This document shows, piece after piece, positions 1 through 11,790 of a DNA stretch of 64,000 nucleotides. The notes below the pieces were generated by a model, which searched no databases, was not told where the DNA came from, and was given only the letters and a program-made list of their open reading frames with translations. The DNA comes from Membranipora membranacea. Taxonomy: Eukaryota; Bryozoa; Gymnolaemata; Cheilostomatida; Membraniporidae. Numbering within the stretch: the first letter of the stretch is position 1; every line of letters begins with the position of its first letter. The position numbers and the translations under genes were made by a program. The stretch is from NCBI GenBank assembly GCA_914767715.1, contig OU612066.1, positions 27,192,283 through 27,256,282 of the forward strand, written 5' to 3'.

Positions 1-335
1 TTCAGATGTCTTGTTCCCAAATCGCTCACAATTTGATCGAACTAAATGACTGCTGAGCAAACGATTAAGGAATGGTTTGTCCTAATTCACAGATCCAAAG
101 AGCAAATATTTTGATAGTAGTGGTTTGACTCTTGAAACCTTACTAATTCCAATTGGCTGGGGTTAACAGTCCTTGAGTTAAATGCGTTCAGTACCAGTAT
201 GAGAATTCTAAATGGAGGGTCATACAGGAATATCTAGGAATTCATCAATGCAATGATGACAACAGAGTTCTGTGGTATAGTGAGTTTAACCAAGGAGTTT
301 GAGTCATTGGTTCAATTATCCAAAAGGTTTCTTAC

Positions 336-3300
336 TTTTGGTTTTGTACATCTCTCCGACTAAGTAGCTCTTGTTGACTACCGAGCACCGCCTGTTCAAC
401 ACTCTTAGTATGATTGACAAGACTAGATATGGCATTCCTCTCCTCAGCAGACTTCTCCTCTGCTCGAGCTATCCGATTGGTCAGCTGCTGCATGACATCA
501 TTATTGGATCGAAGAGCATTTTCCAGCTGACTTCTGGAGTTGCGCTCCTCCCGTAAGAGCTCATCGCTTCGCCGAACATTGCCTGTCGGTGAGATAGATA
601 ATTTTATGATGAGTCACTACTTGCTTTCAGCAATTCTGACTTCATGGATAGGATAACATCTTCACAATACAAGCTAAGCTAAGAATTCTCATGGAGATCA
701 CCTTTAACTTTAATCACCTCCCGGAGAATTATTGGACATGCCACAGTAGGGAGACATCCGAGTTTCAAGATGATAAACGGCGGAGTGACCTGCAGGGAAC
801 GTGTTGCCAATCAATGTTCTGCGGTTTCTGTCTCACTTGACCATGATTGAGAGTTCGGTCTCTTGAAATATCCTAGACTAAGTCATCATATACCAGGGAG
901 CATTGACCGAGCGAGCAACGAGGTCATATGGTCGATAAACATGATACACTTATCTGCCAGGAAACTGGTCAATCCAATGAAAGCAACTTTACCATGTCGA
1001 GATCATTTTTAATCCGAAATCCAATGTCAGCCAATAATGTATATGGAATAGTTAATCTTTCTCCCTATGTTACAACATAACCGATACATTAAACGGGTTA
1101 GTGACCAACTGATTGCCGAAGCTCAATCCGCAAAGTAAACATTTACCTTTAAGTTCACTCTGTAACCTGACGACCTCTTCTAGCAGTGCTCTATTAGACT
1201 TTTCTGTGACATTTATTCTCGTCTCAAGCTGCCGGATCTTCTCTTCAGCCTCAAGACCATCGATCTTACCGCCACCGTGAGGAACTAGCTGATTGTGGCC
1301 GTTCACTTCTGGTGAGTTTCTTGCGGAGATTTGAGGCAACGCTCCAAACTTCGATGGAAACTGACTCGGCCTAAAAGATGTATATGACATGGTAGTTAAA
1401 CTCAATTCTAAGAAAACACTAGTCTGCTGTGATAAAACTCAGAGAAGCCTTTCCCAATACCTCCAGAGTTGCTATGAAAGAGGTAAGTGTGCTTGTATTT
1501 TCTGAACTGCATCCAAACTGAAACTGATTGTCTGCCAAGTTTTACTAAAATCTATAAGAGTGTCAATCTAATAAAGCAAATTAAATTTGTAATGTTTCTT
1601 TAAAATGGATCTCTTTAACAATACCTAATGTTTCAATTAGTCCCTTTCAACTGTTTCTTGGTTTTAATTTTATGACAAAAAGCAGAAATTATGTCCATTA
1701 TCATTTCAGTAGAAGTAAAACCTACCCTAGTCAGTTCTGCAGCATTTCATAATATTGAATTTAACACTTGCAGTTAAAATGATGAGGGTAAAGTTTGTAC
1801 TTCGATTCTATAGTAAGATTAACATCTCATCAATCAGTTCTCTTTTTTTGTTGCATGTCAAAAGCCAAAAGCGATAGCAAGTGAGTGCACATTCAAGCAA
1901 ACTGACACAGAGTGTATTGTGAAACACATTTAGAAAGACATAAAAATAAGAATCGGCAAACTTATTTACAAAGTCTTACCATTGACTGTACATGGCGTTA
2001 TCAGTCACCGCGTTGTGATCGAGAAATTTCAGGTGTCGACAAAATAATAAGAGTGATTGGTGTGTGTTTGATCAACATTAAACACTGAACTGATATGAGA
2101 ACCAAGGTTAGAGATAGACAGGGAAAACCGAACAGCACCACGCTGGTTATAACGATGACGACCAACGGTGTCTAACTTACGAAGCAGTTCTACCGTTCAT
2201 ACTGCTATAATATCTCTATCGGTCGCTGTCAAGTAAAATACAAATAAAACCTATTCATTACGTGTTTTCATTTGATAACAGAGCAATCAATAAACGGTGT
2301 AGCAAATTCATAACGGCTGGTTTATCGGAATGCAGTAAACTTATTGATTTTAATAAATATTTTTATGCAAGGTAACACTGATAAGACAACTACACAACAC
2401 ATAATTGTATCTAACCACAGATCTCGTTAGGTATACAATAATCACAAGACACTCAACTACTTCACTTCACATAATGTGATGCATGCCTTTGAATCAAGGC
2501 TATATATTCTAATACATTCAACTATGTACCGTGTCACGTTTAAATCCATAGTTTATGTTTAACTCACAATGTACAGTATATATTGTCTACTAGAGCAACC
2601 AATATCAGCAGATCAACAGGTAACTCCAACACAGGCAAAAATTAACTCACTCCAATCAGATAGACTCATTTTGTAAACCATTGCCTTTAGAGAGGGGAGG
2701 GAGGGGATTCATAAAATATGTATGATATGTTTCATAAATTGAACATAGATTCCCAAAGTATACGTAATATCGATATGATTGCCGCAAGGGTGTATGTTGG
2801 CAGCATGTGTAAACCCTTGCAGATCATCTAACATTTGAGGAATGGACAAAATCTGAGTATGAGTGACAATACCCAAATATCTCCAACTAAGATGCATAAA
2901 CCCATAGCTCGATTTCAGTATTGCAGGTTTCGTAAGAACTGAGTCAACCGTTCACCTAATCATCCTTGATCATTCAAGTATTGGCAGAGTGTCAAGCTGT
3001 CAGACAAAATTATGAATGGTCATTGATGCCAGTCTGATGTAGCCTGTGTCAGTATTTTTTAGATGTGCCAATGCTACGCGGTGTGGCGGACGACTGGCTC
3101 CCTCATGAGTCGTAATTCAAGTTAAATGTCACAGGTACCTATCAGCTGTGTAATGTTTGAATACAACTCAGAGCTACTTTGTACAAATGAGGGAAGAAAA
3201 TATCATACCAAAAATCAAATTTCAAACTCCTGCCATCATCAGCAGGTGCCCCATATGAATAACACTGTCTTAATTTCAACACAGAGACAACTCAGAATTG

Positions 3301-3657
3301 ACTAGACATGGACTTAATCAAATACCAAGCTAGAAGATAGCAATGAACTTAATCCTAGCTTGTTCAGTTCATTTGGTTAAGTGTTAGAGGGTATAGTTCA
3401 CTAGGTATACATAGCTGAATGCTATTCAGCAAAATGACAGTGCTTGTACTGGTCTGTAGCACATGGAAGATGTTTTCTAGAGGCTCTTACACGCTGTTAG
3501 GATTCATTTAAACTTTATTCAATGGAAGACTGTGATGTTTCTATTGCCAAATAGACCCTATTGATAGAAATAGGAAGGTGTTGACAGGTACTTATACTAT
3601 TTACAAGGCTGAGAAAACATACCTGTTATAATCATAGTCATAAGCAGAGTCGGCCAT
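336..3657 (-). CDS. coiled-coil protein, 5' part (runs off the left edge)
   Basis: Three exons are visible: a candidate first exon 3623-3657, 1147-1400 and 336-582; the rest lies left of the window. Exon 1147-1400 encodes a short polar N-terminus (MSYTSFRPSQ...) followed by a strongly charged helix (EEKIRQLETRINVTEKSNRA), and ends in donor AAAG|GTAAAT. Exon 336-582 has acceptor CCGACAG and donor AAAA|GTAAGA and continues the coiled coil (LLREERNSRSQLENAL, then RAEEKSAEERNAI); phases join to give Gly-Asn-Val-Arg. The simplest start is ATG at 1390. If the second AG of the acceptor is used (exon from 1400), the tiny upstream exon joins in frame and the protein would start MADSAYDYDYNSLTTMSY. Composition suggests a structural or scaffold role. 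A CCDC154-like protein is one possible match, from memory only. No catalytic domain is visible. Confidence 0.6.
583..1146 (-). other. intron of the coiled-coil gene
   Basis: Intron between the two certain coiled-coil exons; GT-AG, phase 1. Nothing else recognisable. Confidence 0.6.
1401..3622 (-). other. intron or 5' region of the coiled-coil gene
   Basis: No convincing exon seen. A minus-strand ATGTACAGTCAATG followed by a strong donor (GTAAGA) near 1980-2000 could be a 5' untranslated exon. Spliced to 1407 it would create a five-codon upstream ORF. Confidence 0.4.
3623..3657 (-). CDS. candidate 35-nt first coding exon (MADSAYDYDYN)
   Basis: ATG at 3657 in a good context (AAAATGGCC) opens eleven codons reading MADSAYDYDYN plus two bases, then a good donor ACAG|GTATGT. 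No other exon in the window fits it except 1147-1400, and only when the acceptor AG at 1402-1401 is used rather than the stronger-looking AG seven bases upstream. It may instead be the first exon of an alternative transcript or of a gene continuing to the left. Confidence 0.35.
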
Positions 3658-4008
3658 TTTGTTTAGATGCTGCTAGACGACGAAAAGCATAACTGCGGCA
3701 AATACATCATATTATCTGCAGGATTCATTCTCTACCAATAGTTTTCTCAAGCTTATGGGGAGAAAACTCAAAATAATGAAGATTCTTTCACAAGTCTCTA
3801 TCTAAAATATGATAGGTAGCCTGTCTTGACACACTTGTTGTGACAAACTACAAAAACCTAGCGGAACAGTTTTTTCTGTAGGGAAAAGCATGTGCGCTCT
3901 CATGAATATAATTGAGATGGCAAGTATCGTAGCTTTGGTCCGATGGTTGGTTTTACCCATAAACATATAAATATATAAGTATTGATATGTTTGTGGTCTT
4001 ACCAATGA

Positions 4009-4014
4009 TTTATT
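4009..4014 (-). terminator. polyadenylation signal of the Tctex gene
   Basis: AATAAA on the minus strand, about 275 bases after the stop codon, in the 630-base gap before the coiled-coil gene's candidate first exon. This would give an ordinary 3'UTR of about 300 bases. Confidence 0.5.
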
Positions 4015-4288
4015 TTGGTTTACATAGCCTCAAAACAAAAAAGTTATGATGGTCAAGCATATGGTTAACCATTTTGGATTTAAAAGCATGGTCTCTATAT
4101 GTCATACGGAAGTGTAATGAACATGACGTGTAACAATGTCGTTCGCATGTGATTTCCATGAAATAAACTCCGCCAGTAACGCTGTGTTTGTTTGAAAATA
4201 CAAACTACAAGATGAAGTGGAAACAATAGCAGGAAATCTCAGATACGTTTTAACCAATCAGCAAACTGTATACATTGTAAATTATAAT

Positions 4289-4454
4289 TCATTCATGGTA
4301 ACAACCAAATACAATGACAGTAGCGTAAAATGTAGCAGTCTCAAATAAACCAGATGCCATCGAGTCTTTATCTTTGTCCCAGCAGCATCTAGAGCTTATC
4401 TCTGATGACTGACCAGACTTCTGTCCGATAGTGCAGTGTACCACATATTTGTAT
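4289..4454 (-). CDS. Tctex-type light chain, exon 3 with stop
   Basis: Acceptor TTTTTTCAG; encodes the beta strands of the dimer interface (YKYVVHCTIGQ, SRCCWDKDKD, VIVFGCYHE) and stop TGA at 4291-4289. Confidence 0.9.
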
Positions 4455-6361
4455 CTGAAAAAAACCGCGAAAATTGATGTTCAGAAACAATATGCGTTGT
4501 AAACTATGATACCGTGAGATCCATGATAAACAACGTTGTTGATGGACGTAATTTTTAGTAGAGTCATTGGTGTACGATTTGGTTTAATCAAATATTTGAA
4601 TATTTACTATCCCTTTTTTGAACAACCGGGTATAAGACACAAATTATATAATGAGAACATTGATTGTCTTCCTTTTCCTATGTGAAGACAACTACTTCGA
4701 TTTATCATCAACTCTCCTAACTTGATTTGTGATTGGATATGTTAGCACATGTCGTGCAAAACATTTGACCACATCTTGTGAGAGTCAGTGAACTATGAGC
4801 CACACTAGAAATAGGTCTGCACTTGGAACAAAAATTGAGTTTGGTGCAAATAAGCTGCTGCAATTTGAGTAACAAGCTGTCGCGCCTTACATGAATGCAA
4901 TGTACTAGGTGATGAACAACCCAGGGCCATGCAGCTGTTGATTAACCCTTGTGATGAGATAGGGGCTTTGGCATTGAAAACCTGTGACGCTATGTCTGAC
5001 TTGAAGTGAAACCAATACGGGGTTTCGGAGTCAAGTGATTGTTTACTATTGATACATCACTTACCGATCAAATCTCTGGCGCTTTACGAGTCTCTGAATC
5101 TCATTACAAATACACTTTGATTCATCTGCTGCCCATTCCGCAGAGTAGACTTTGCCTAAGAAGAAAGACAATTCTATAATCAAACTATGGTAAACCCCAA
5201 AGACCAACAGTAAAGCTAACTGTAGCTATATGGCCGAAAACTTAGAGTTAGTTTTTAGTTTCTTACCTGGTATTTATGGCAAAATATTCTAATGATATGT
5301 GGTTCTTGAGGCTGGGAAAGGAATAATTCAATCTTTGCTCAGCCTGCATACAATTTTCAGCTTGCTAACACTACATAGTACACATGTGCAACTTTTGCCA
5401 ATAATCATGCTGTTGACTGTGGTGATATGGATAGAATAAGTGTGGTTTATGGTACATATCACTAGTATGTCCTAGTATGTAAAAACTAAAAATTGATGCA
5501 GATAGGCAAATATTTGACTGGAATTTTGCAGAATTTTTCACAAAATTGTGTAATATTTGCAGATATTTATTACATTTTACAAAGCAAAGTGTTAGGCAGC
5601 TTCATATCACACAGGTCAGCAATCAGGTACAGTCAGCTGACTCTGCTGTGAAAGTGATTGTTAGTTATACGTTTATTATAACTATAGGCAAACTAGCCTT
5701 AGACACAGATTAGGTTTTATCAAAATTGGGTAACTGGGTAACATACTAACTCAGAGTAAGGATATATCCTTACTCTGTGATACTAATCTGAGAAACCAGT
5801 CATTAGTTGGGCTCTTTGGGCTGCAACTTCACAATTAATTTTACACTCGGAAAAGAATCATAACAGATTGTCGCTGGGATAATTATTGATAACACCTTTT
5901 GGACCCCCAACAATAACTAATCTAAGCTTTCAGACAAGGCTGCAAACTAATTGCTTATATAATGGTTAGGCATTACCAGCTAAATTAAACAGACGTCTCT
6001 AATCCTATATACTATACTATTCTATAATATTATACTATATGATGCTAAACTATATTAAATTGTACTATATGATGATATACCGCGCCATACCTGTTAGTCT
6101 GTCTTCCAGCACAGAGTTTATTATACTTGTCACAACCTTGGGTTTGATTTTCATTCTTGGCTCCATACGATAAGTCGGTTCTAGTATGACAACTCTGCGA
6201 TCTCTCATGTTCTTATCATCAGCATGTGCTGGCTCACATGAGAAGGAGGTGGTACTGTTACCCCCTGCCTGAGATCTCAGTGTACGAACCTGGTCTACAT
6301 CAAATATGCTTGAGCTCTTTCCAAGAACTTGCATAATTGTTGGGTTGGATTGTTTAGACAT
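4289..6361 (-). CDS. Tctex1-domain dynein light chain (DYNLT family)
   Basis: Complete three-exon gene of 175 codons plus stop: 6091-6361, 5065-5155 and 4289-4454. Donors are ACAG|GTATGG and GATCG|GTAAGT; acceptors are TTCTTAG and TTTTTTCAG; phases 1 and 2 close perfectly. The first 60 residues are a low-complexity leader. The Tctex1 domain follows: ILEPTYRMEP, then PKVVTSIINSVLEDRLTG, VYSAEW...CNEIQRLVKR, YKYVVHCTIGQKSGQSSEIS, SRCCWDKDKD and the closing TVIVFGCYHE. These are the landmarks of the family (TYRMEP, SRCLWD, VFGVYYE). Members dimerise on dynein intermediate chain and link cargo or ciliary components to dynein. The long leader suggests the TCTEX1D/DYNLT2-5 branch rather than DYNLT1/3. 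A minus-strand AATAAA is at 4014-4009. Confidence 0.9.
5065..5155 (-). CDS. Tctex-type light chain, exon 2
   Basis: Acceptor TTCTTAG, donor GATCG|GTAAGT. Encodes GKVYSAEWAADESK and the second helix ending LVKRQRFD. Confidence 0.88.
5752..5777. repeat. 26-bp perfect palindrome, copy 1
   Basis: Arms CAGAGTAAGGATA / TATCCTTACTCTG are perfectly self-complementary with no loop. A diverged relative with the same arm core lies at 44153-44188, so this is a small dispersed fold-back unit, probably a mobile-element relic. Confidence 0.75.
6091..6361 (-). CDS. Tctex-type light chain, exon 1
   Basis: Start ATG at 6361, donor after 6091 (ACAG|GTATGG), phase 1 end. Encodes the N-terminal leader and the TYRMEP start of the Tctex1 fold. 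Confidence 0.88.
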
Positions 6362-7171
6362 GATTCAATCCAAATTCTTAGACAAAGTGATGTACAGTAG
6401 GATAAAGTCGTGGCTAACACTTCTTGACAGAGTTTGCAGACAGCAAAACAACACAAGCTACAACATCGAGCTCAACAATAGGGAACCCTATTCTTAGCAT
6501 CGTGAATTGAGACATGATGTCGTTTAGTGAACTGTTCGGGTCATGTGTGATGTCAGGAATTATCATCCCCCTGAATTAATTTATATCTCCACAATGATCT
6601 TGGTTTTCAACGTAATGTTCAGCAGATTTTGTCAACTGGTCCATTATGATATAATAAAGCTGGTTATTTTTGTGTAACCTTCTTCGCAAAATATTTACAT
6701 TCGCATTTTTGGCTCGCTCAATTGTCTGTTACTTTTCAGTCAAAGATCTGGCTAGATATTAAGTAGCCCACAAAAATACCAACAAGCATCAATACAACAT
6801 ATAAAAGTTTAAGTGTTATGTTATGAATTCTTGTTTGTTATTCTTGAATGTTGAGACAAGTTAGAGTTAGTGTCATCTAGCATTTTTAAAAGCCTTGTTT
6901 AATATTGACTATGTTTTGAGTTTCATCGAGAGCAAATTGAAACTTATGATTTGACATTTACTTTTATGATAAGTCATCTTGACACAATGCAACACGGAAG
7001 GATTATTTTCGGTTTGGACGCCAGTGGACTGCATTTTGTTACACCATGTCAAATTATCCGATACACATGCTTATTTGTTCAATGAGACAGTTTGAAATGC
7101 TAAATTTGATATGACCAGCAAGAATATCCAGGACTATAGCTGGACAAACAGTCTGATATTTTGTTTCGTAC

Positions 7172-7364
7172 GGATATCATTTGGCAATTCAAACAGTGAA
7201 ATGTTCAAAACTATTTCAATGTGAGAAGCGAAGGGAGACAATAAACATTATCATATGAGAAGCAAGGATATCATTTGGCAATTCAAACGGTGAAAGGTTA
7301 AAAATCATTTAAAATTAATGTGATATGCAGAGGGAGACAACAAACAATATTATATGAGAACCAA
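7172..7364. repeat. tandem duplication, unit about 94 bp
   Basis: Both copies start GGATATCATTTGGCAATTCA (7172 and 7266) and share GGGAGACAA near the end and TATGAGAA at the close. The second copy has small indels. Confidence 0.75.
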
Positions 7365-7512
7365 TTCATTTCATGATATTGAGTAAGCACTTGTAATCTT
7401 TATCAAATTCCAATGTTCCATATTGCAATATATTTCGATTCAAAATTAATGAAAATATTGGATCATTTTATATTTCATTATGATGGAAGCATGCCATATT
7501 TGACATAAGCAA

Positions 7513-7558
7513 CCTTGGCCATCAGGTCAAGAACGCCTTGGCCATCATATCAAGAACG
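7513..7558. repeat. 23-bp tandem repeat, two copies
   Basis: CCTTGGCCATCAGGTCAAG and then ...ATCATATCAAG, each ending AACG; two mismatches. Confidence 0.8.
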
Positions 7559-10500
7559 TTCCAACGCTATCCGTGAAAACTCTAATTCATTCTTCGGCAA
7601 CTTCTTACACTTGAACGTTCACAATAGTGTGAAATTCATTACATCAAAATCCAAACAACATTGAAATTTGAAAGTTTGCCAATCATGAATTATGCAGCAT
7701 TTGTTGCTGTACAATGAGTGACTTTCACATTTACTTCAACTGTAGGTAATTATTATCTTTGTGTACACTGATATAATCATAGACCTTAACACCCTAAGAT
7801 AAGACAGTCCAGGGATTTACATCCCGTAATATTACTAGTTTATTGCCCAGGCTCCCCTCAACCATAACAGTTTGTAATTCTGCCTTGCGGAGATGACTGA
7901 GCTCTCCGGGGAAAACTGTTCACAAGGAGGAGAAAACTCTACAATTAGTTGTTTCATTGTATCATTGTATGATTAGGGAGGTATGTCCCAAACACCCTGG
8001 TATGATAGTATTTGGCGTATCTAGTTCCAAAACAAAGAATACTTGTATTTAGAGGGTGAAGCACTCTTTATTGATATATATATTATCGCCTTATAAAACT
8101 TATTATCCGCTTATTATTACCATAATGTCCTCACTCTGTCACTAAGGACAGCGACAGCGACAGCGTTCTTCTTTTCCGCTCTTTTATAAAGCCGCCCTTT
8201 CCGTAAACACTCATGACATCATCCATAACAATACAAAAAGATAGCAAACATTGATCTGTTATCTAGTGTGTGGAATATTGAGTTGAGTGAACACTATAGC
8301 TGCCAACCAATTGAATCTCAAGTTTGGTAGAGAGTGTAGATATAGTTTTGATTGATCCGTTGTGCCAACAGTAGTTCCGTTTAATCACTGCCATTGAACG
8401 CACTGCCAAATTACTTGATTTATTTACAATAAAAGATAAAATATCTAATGTTGATATCTAAAGATGATTAGATGTCTATGATCATATGACATGGGAGGGG
8501 CGTGGAAAATGTCCTCCCTTGTTTACAACAAATAGTCTGACAATTCTGGGAAGTTTTGCCTCTATTTCGTACTACCGTCATAAGTTCAAATGAAGGAGAA
8601 GATCCCATGGAACAAGGGCTCCTCATTTCCTCGACATAATTCTTTGTTATAGTCTATAGACTAAGAACATAAAATATAACATATGTTTATGGTATGGTGT
8701 GGTGTGGTGTGGTATGGACTGAATAAAATCCTCCCACAATGCAAATATGGACTGGGTTTTCTTTAGGGAGTTTTTCATTGGCCCTTACAACGCAGTATTA
8801 CCAGAAAATTGTTGGGATCTTTGCATTAAAAAAGTATTTTCATCTCATATAGGGCTTAGGTTTTGTATGGGTAACGGGTCGTACCATTGCCACACATACA
8901 ATAGTCATATTTCTCTGTTGGCGTGACCATAGGCTAGGCCGCGACAGTCGCCTTAGTGACAGTGGGATGTTCAGACTTGGCATCTAGTACTACGTAGACA
9001 TATTATAGTATATAATATTATATTACGCCTATGTCATCTACGTTCAACCTTCAGTCTCTGACGAAGGAGTTAGTCGCTCTAACCAACAAATTGTTTAGCG
9101 ATAATGTCAGCAAGCAAATTGCAGTGGGTTGATTACATTAAAAACTTTGATTTTTCTCGCTAGAGACCTTTGTCAGTTGTTTTTTAGAAAAGGAAGATCA
9201 ATAATCAATTTCCAGTTAAAAGTTGTTTTAACAAATATTTACAGCGTTACAATTATCTTATAAATGATTCAGTACAAAGAGTGAAAGTGCGGGAATTCCC
9301 AGCTGACAGCGTATTATTGTTATTACTCATATGTTACCAGGTGTAGCTTATAATTAACAGCTTGCATAACATTGAAAAACAAAACAACAAAATAAAAATA
9401 CACACCGCAGCAAAAACATGAGCTAAAATAAATATAAGGCGATCTTTTGTTTAGCTACATTCTAGGCAATCGATGTAGAGTTCATCAAAGGGCGTCAATC
9501 ATCATTATACCCCAGCCTAAACTCAGCGTTCCGATTTTTGGTACATTTCCAGTGGCCCTTATCCCTAAAAGTTCATGATCACGAAGGAAAGCCTCAAACG
9601 TAATGGTTATGGAATTAATCGTGGCCAGTTGAAAGGTGAAAGCAAACACTATTGCCCTGTGTAATGAAGCAAACTAGTAGTAAATGAAGGGTAAGGGTGA
9701 ACTATAGGGTACGGGGCAATGTCAGCAGCATGACACTCAACCAGAACAACACAATTTACAAATCGCATTGTGAGAAACCGCAATTATCATCAGATCAACC
9801 GCCCATCTCACCGGGTGGTCTATGTCCACAAGGCCTCTATAGTATCTTGTTTGAAGTCTGAGATTACGATCTCACTAAATAGTCGGAAATGATTACATGC
9901 TAGGTGTTTGGTTACTATACACATAGCGCAGTCACCATGAGTTTGACTTGTTATGATTGAATTATCTATGCTGCAGACTTGTTTCCAGGTCAGCAGTCTT
10001 GTGGGGAAATTGGATGCATGTGAGTATTGATACAGCTTTGTATCCTGTTTCTAGACGACATCATTAAGTATGTAGGACGCTGTTAGACTCCCATACATGG
10101 TTAATTATGAATTACATAACAAGTGAGACGCAATGCTTAGTGTATCAGATGCGGGAAGCTTCACCATTTAACTACATGTAGGATTCTTTCTTGCTGTCAC
10201 TAGTGAACTAAACAATGCATAATTAAAAGATTAAAGGACAACTGACTCGCTGCTAGCATTTCTCTAAACGAATTGGATCTAACATTAAGCTGCAAGAAAA
10301 CTCAATCGACAATGGTGAGACAATTAACCTAACTAGGTATCTTAGTTTTAGTATTTATATAATGGCGATAAGTTCAAGATGGAACATTTGGGTAACAGGC
10401 TACCATGCATTAAAAGAACTCTAGGTTTTAATACAAGCGTAAAACCAACAATACACCGTGCCTGGTTTGAAATTATCAACAGGCTACAAAAGGTCATTTC

Positions 10501-11081
10501 ATACAGCACAGCACTGCGTTGGTGGATAACACGAGAGAATTAGTCACATAATTATATTGAATCCTTACTACGTTGACCATGACTTTAGACGCAGCTGTTC
10601 ACAGAAGACCCGCTAGCAGTGGTGAAACAATGCCTTTGTCACATTTCTAGGATATCAGCCAGACAGCACTAATTCCGACCATTAGTGACCCTGCTAACAG
10701 AATGCCCTTGTATCAAGTGATATCGACTTAGCGGTATTCCATCAGGTTTTCCTTACCTAAACAAACACACGCAATGAGTTTATGATGTAATTTGAAGTCA
10801 CCGGAGTGTAGATGAATGTAGTTTGTCATAGTGGGAGTTCTAATAGACGTTTTATTGGTAATGATTATGCAGTGGAATGGTATTTAATACAACTCCATGC
10901 CTGACTCGCAGCATAGCTATGTTTGATCTAGGAACAGCACAAGCGTAGTGAGTTAAATATAACAAATCGCTTGTGAGGTGTATTTATATTAAAAATATCA
11001 AGTCTTTTCAATAATGTAAAAATTGTTTATTTTTAGATCACCAGAGCTTGAAAAAATTATACTTATACTTGTAGTTTTAGC

Positions 11082-11790
11082 ATGGTGTCTAAAAGGAAGA
11101 AGATGAGATTTTTCTGCCTCAGCTCAATACAAAAACTGTCCCTCGCTGGATCAGTTTTACTTCTACTTTATCTATCATGGACGCCTCGAGAGTCTAATAT
11201 ATTCATTGAGACAGTAACAGAACGAACTTTCACAGAAACAGCCACAGTCAGCCTGGATATATTCAGAAATCGGCAGCGTGTATTAGAGAAACACTGCGTG
11301 AACGCTAACTTAACAGCGATCAAGCCACCACGTACTATGCTCTACTCTCGGCGCCTCCACCTGGCCTACTGTCCCATGTACATGGTGGCCAGTACAGCTA
11401 TGAAGTACGCCTTGCTGACTGCCGAAGGTAAAACCATAGTATCTCATCGACTCTATAACATGACAATGAAGCAAGCCATACACTCCGACGCTAACAAACT
11501 GTCACTGAAGTCTCGAGTGGAACGAGTCAACGGACAAGCGGAGGTTCTGTTGGTGGTGAGAGATCCATGGCAGAGGATCGTATCAGCTTACCGAACACTG
11601 GTTGAGAATGGTGCTAGTCTCTCACATGTAAAAGCGTGTGAAAAAATACTCAACACACAGACACCTCTAACATTTGAGATGTTTTTACAGTGTATTATAA
11701 AGTCGTGGGATACGGGCGTACGTCTTACTTCACATCTACATCCTATCTCTGAAGTGTGCGGGATATGTAGGATAAAATACACACGAATTG
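11082..11790 (+). CDS. sulfotransferase exon 1
   Basis: ATG at 11082; donor AATTG|GTAAGT at 11791, phase 1. Carries the membrane anchor, both PAPS-binding loops and the Cys-x-x-Cys motif. Read-through past the donor gives an unrelated tail ending at 11882, which is not expected in the mature protein. Confidence 0.88.

Larger units (their letters stand above)
4455..6090 (-). other. introns of the Tctex light chain gene
   Basis: Two introns, 4455-5064 and 5156-6090. The second holds the 26-bp perfect palindrome at 5752-5777 and an AT-only stretch near 6010-6060. No other gene is visible. Confidence 0.7.
6362..11081. other. intergenic region between divergent genes
   Basis: No coding exon is supported on either strand. 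It must hold the 5' regions of the minus-strand Tctex gene and the plus-strand sulfotransferase gene. It contains a two-copy tandem repeat of about 94 bp (7172-7364), a two-copy 23-bp repeat (7513-7558), a short (GACAGC)n run near 8146-8164 and a (GGTGT)n run near 8696-8715. A possible acceptor TTATTTTTAG at about 11036 suggests an upstream untranslated exon for the sulfotransferase. Confidence 0.55.

Noticed and set aside
1440-1490. Plus-strand ATGAAAGAG followed by a perfect donor GTAAGTGT
   Set aside because: Only three codons, and no downstream plus-strand exon is present to join.
11588-11782. Minus-strand ORF inside sulfotransferase exon 1
   Set aside because: Shadow of the plus-strand coding frame, which carries all family motifs.
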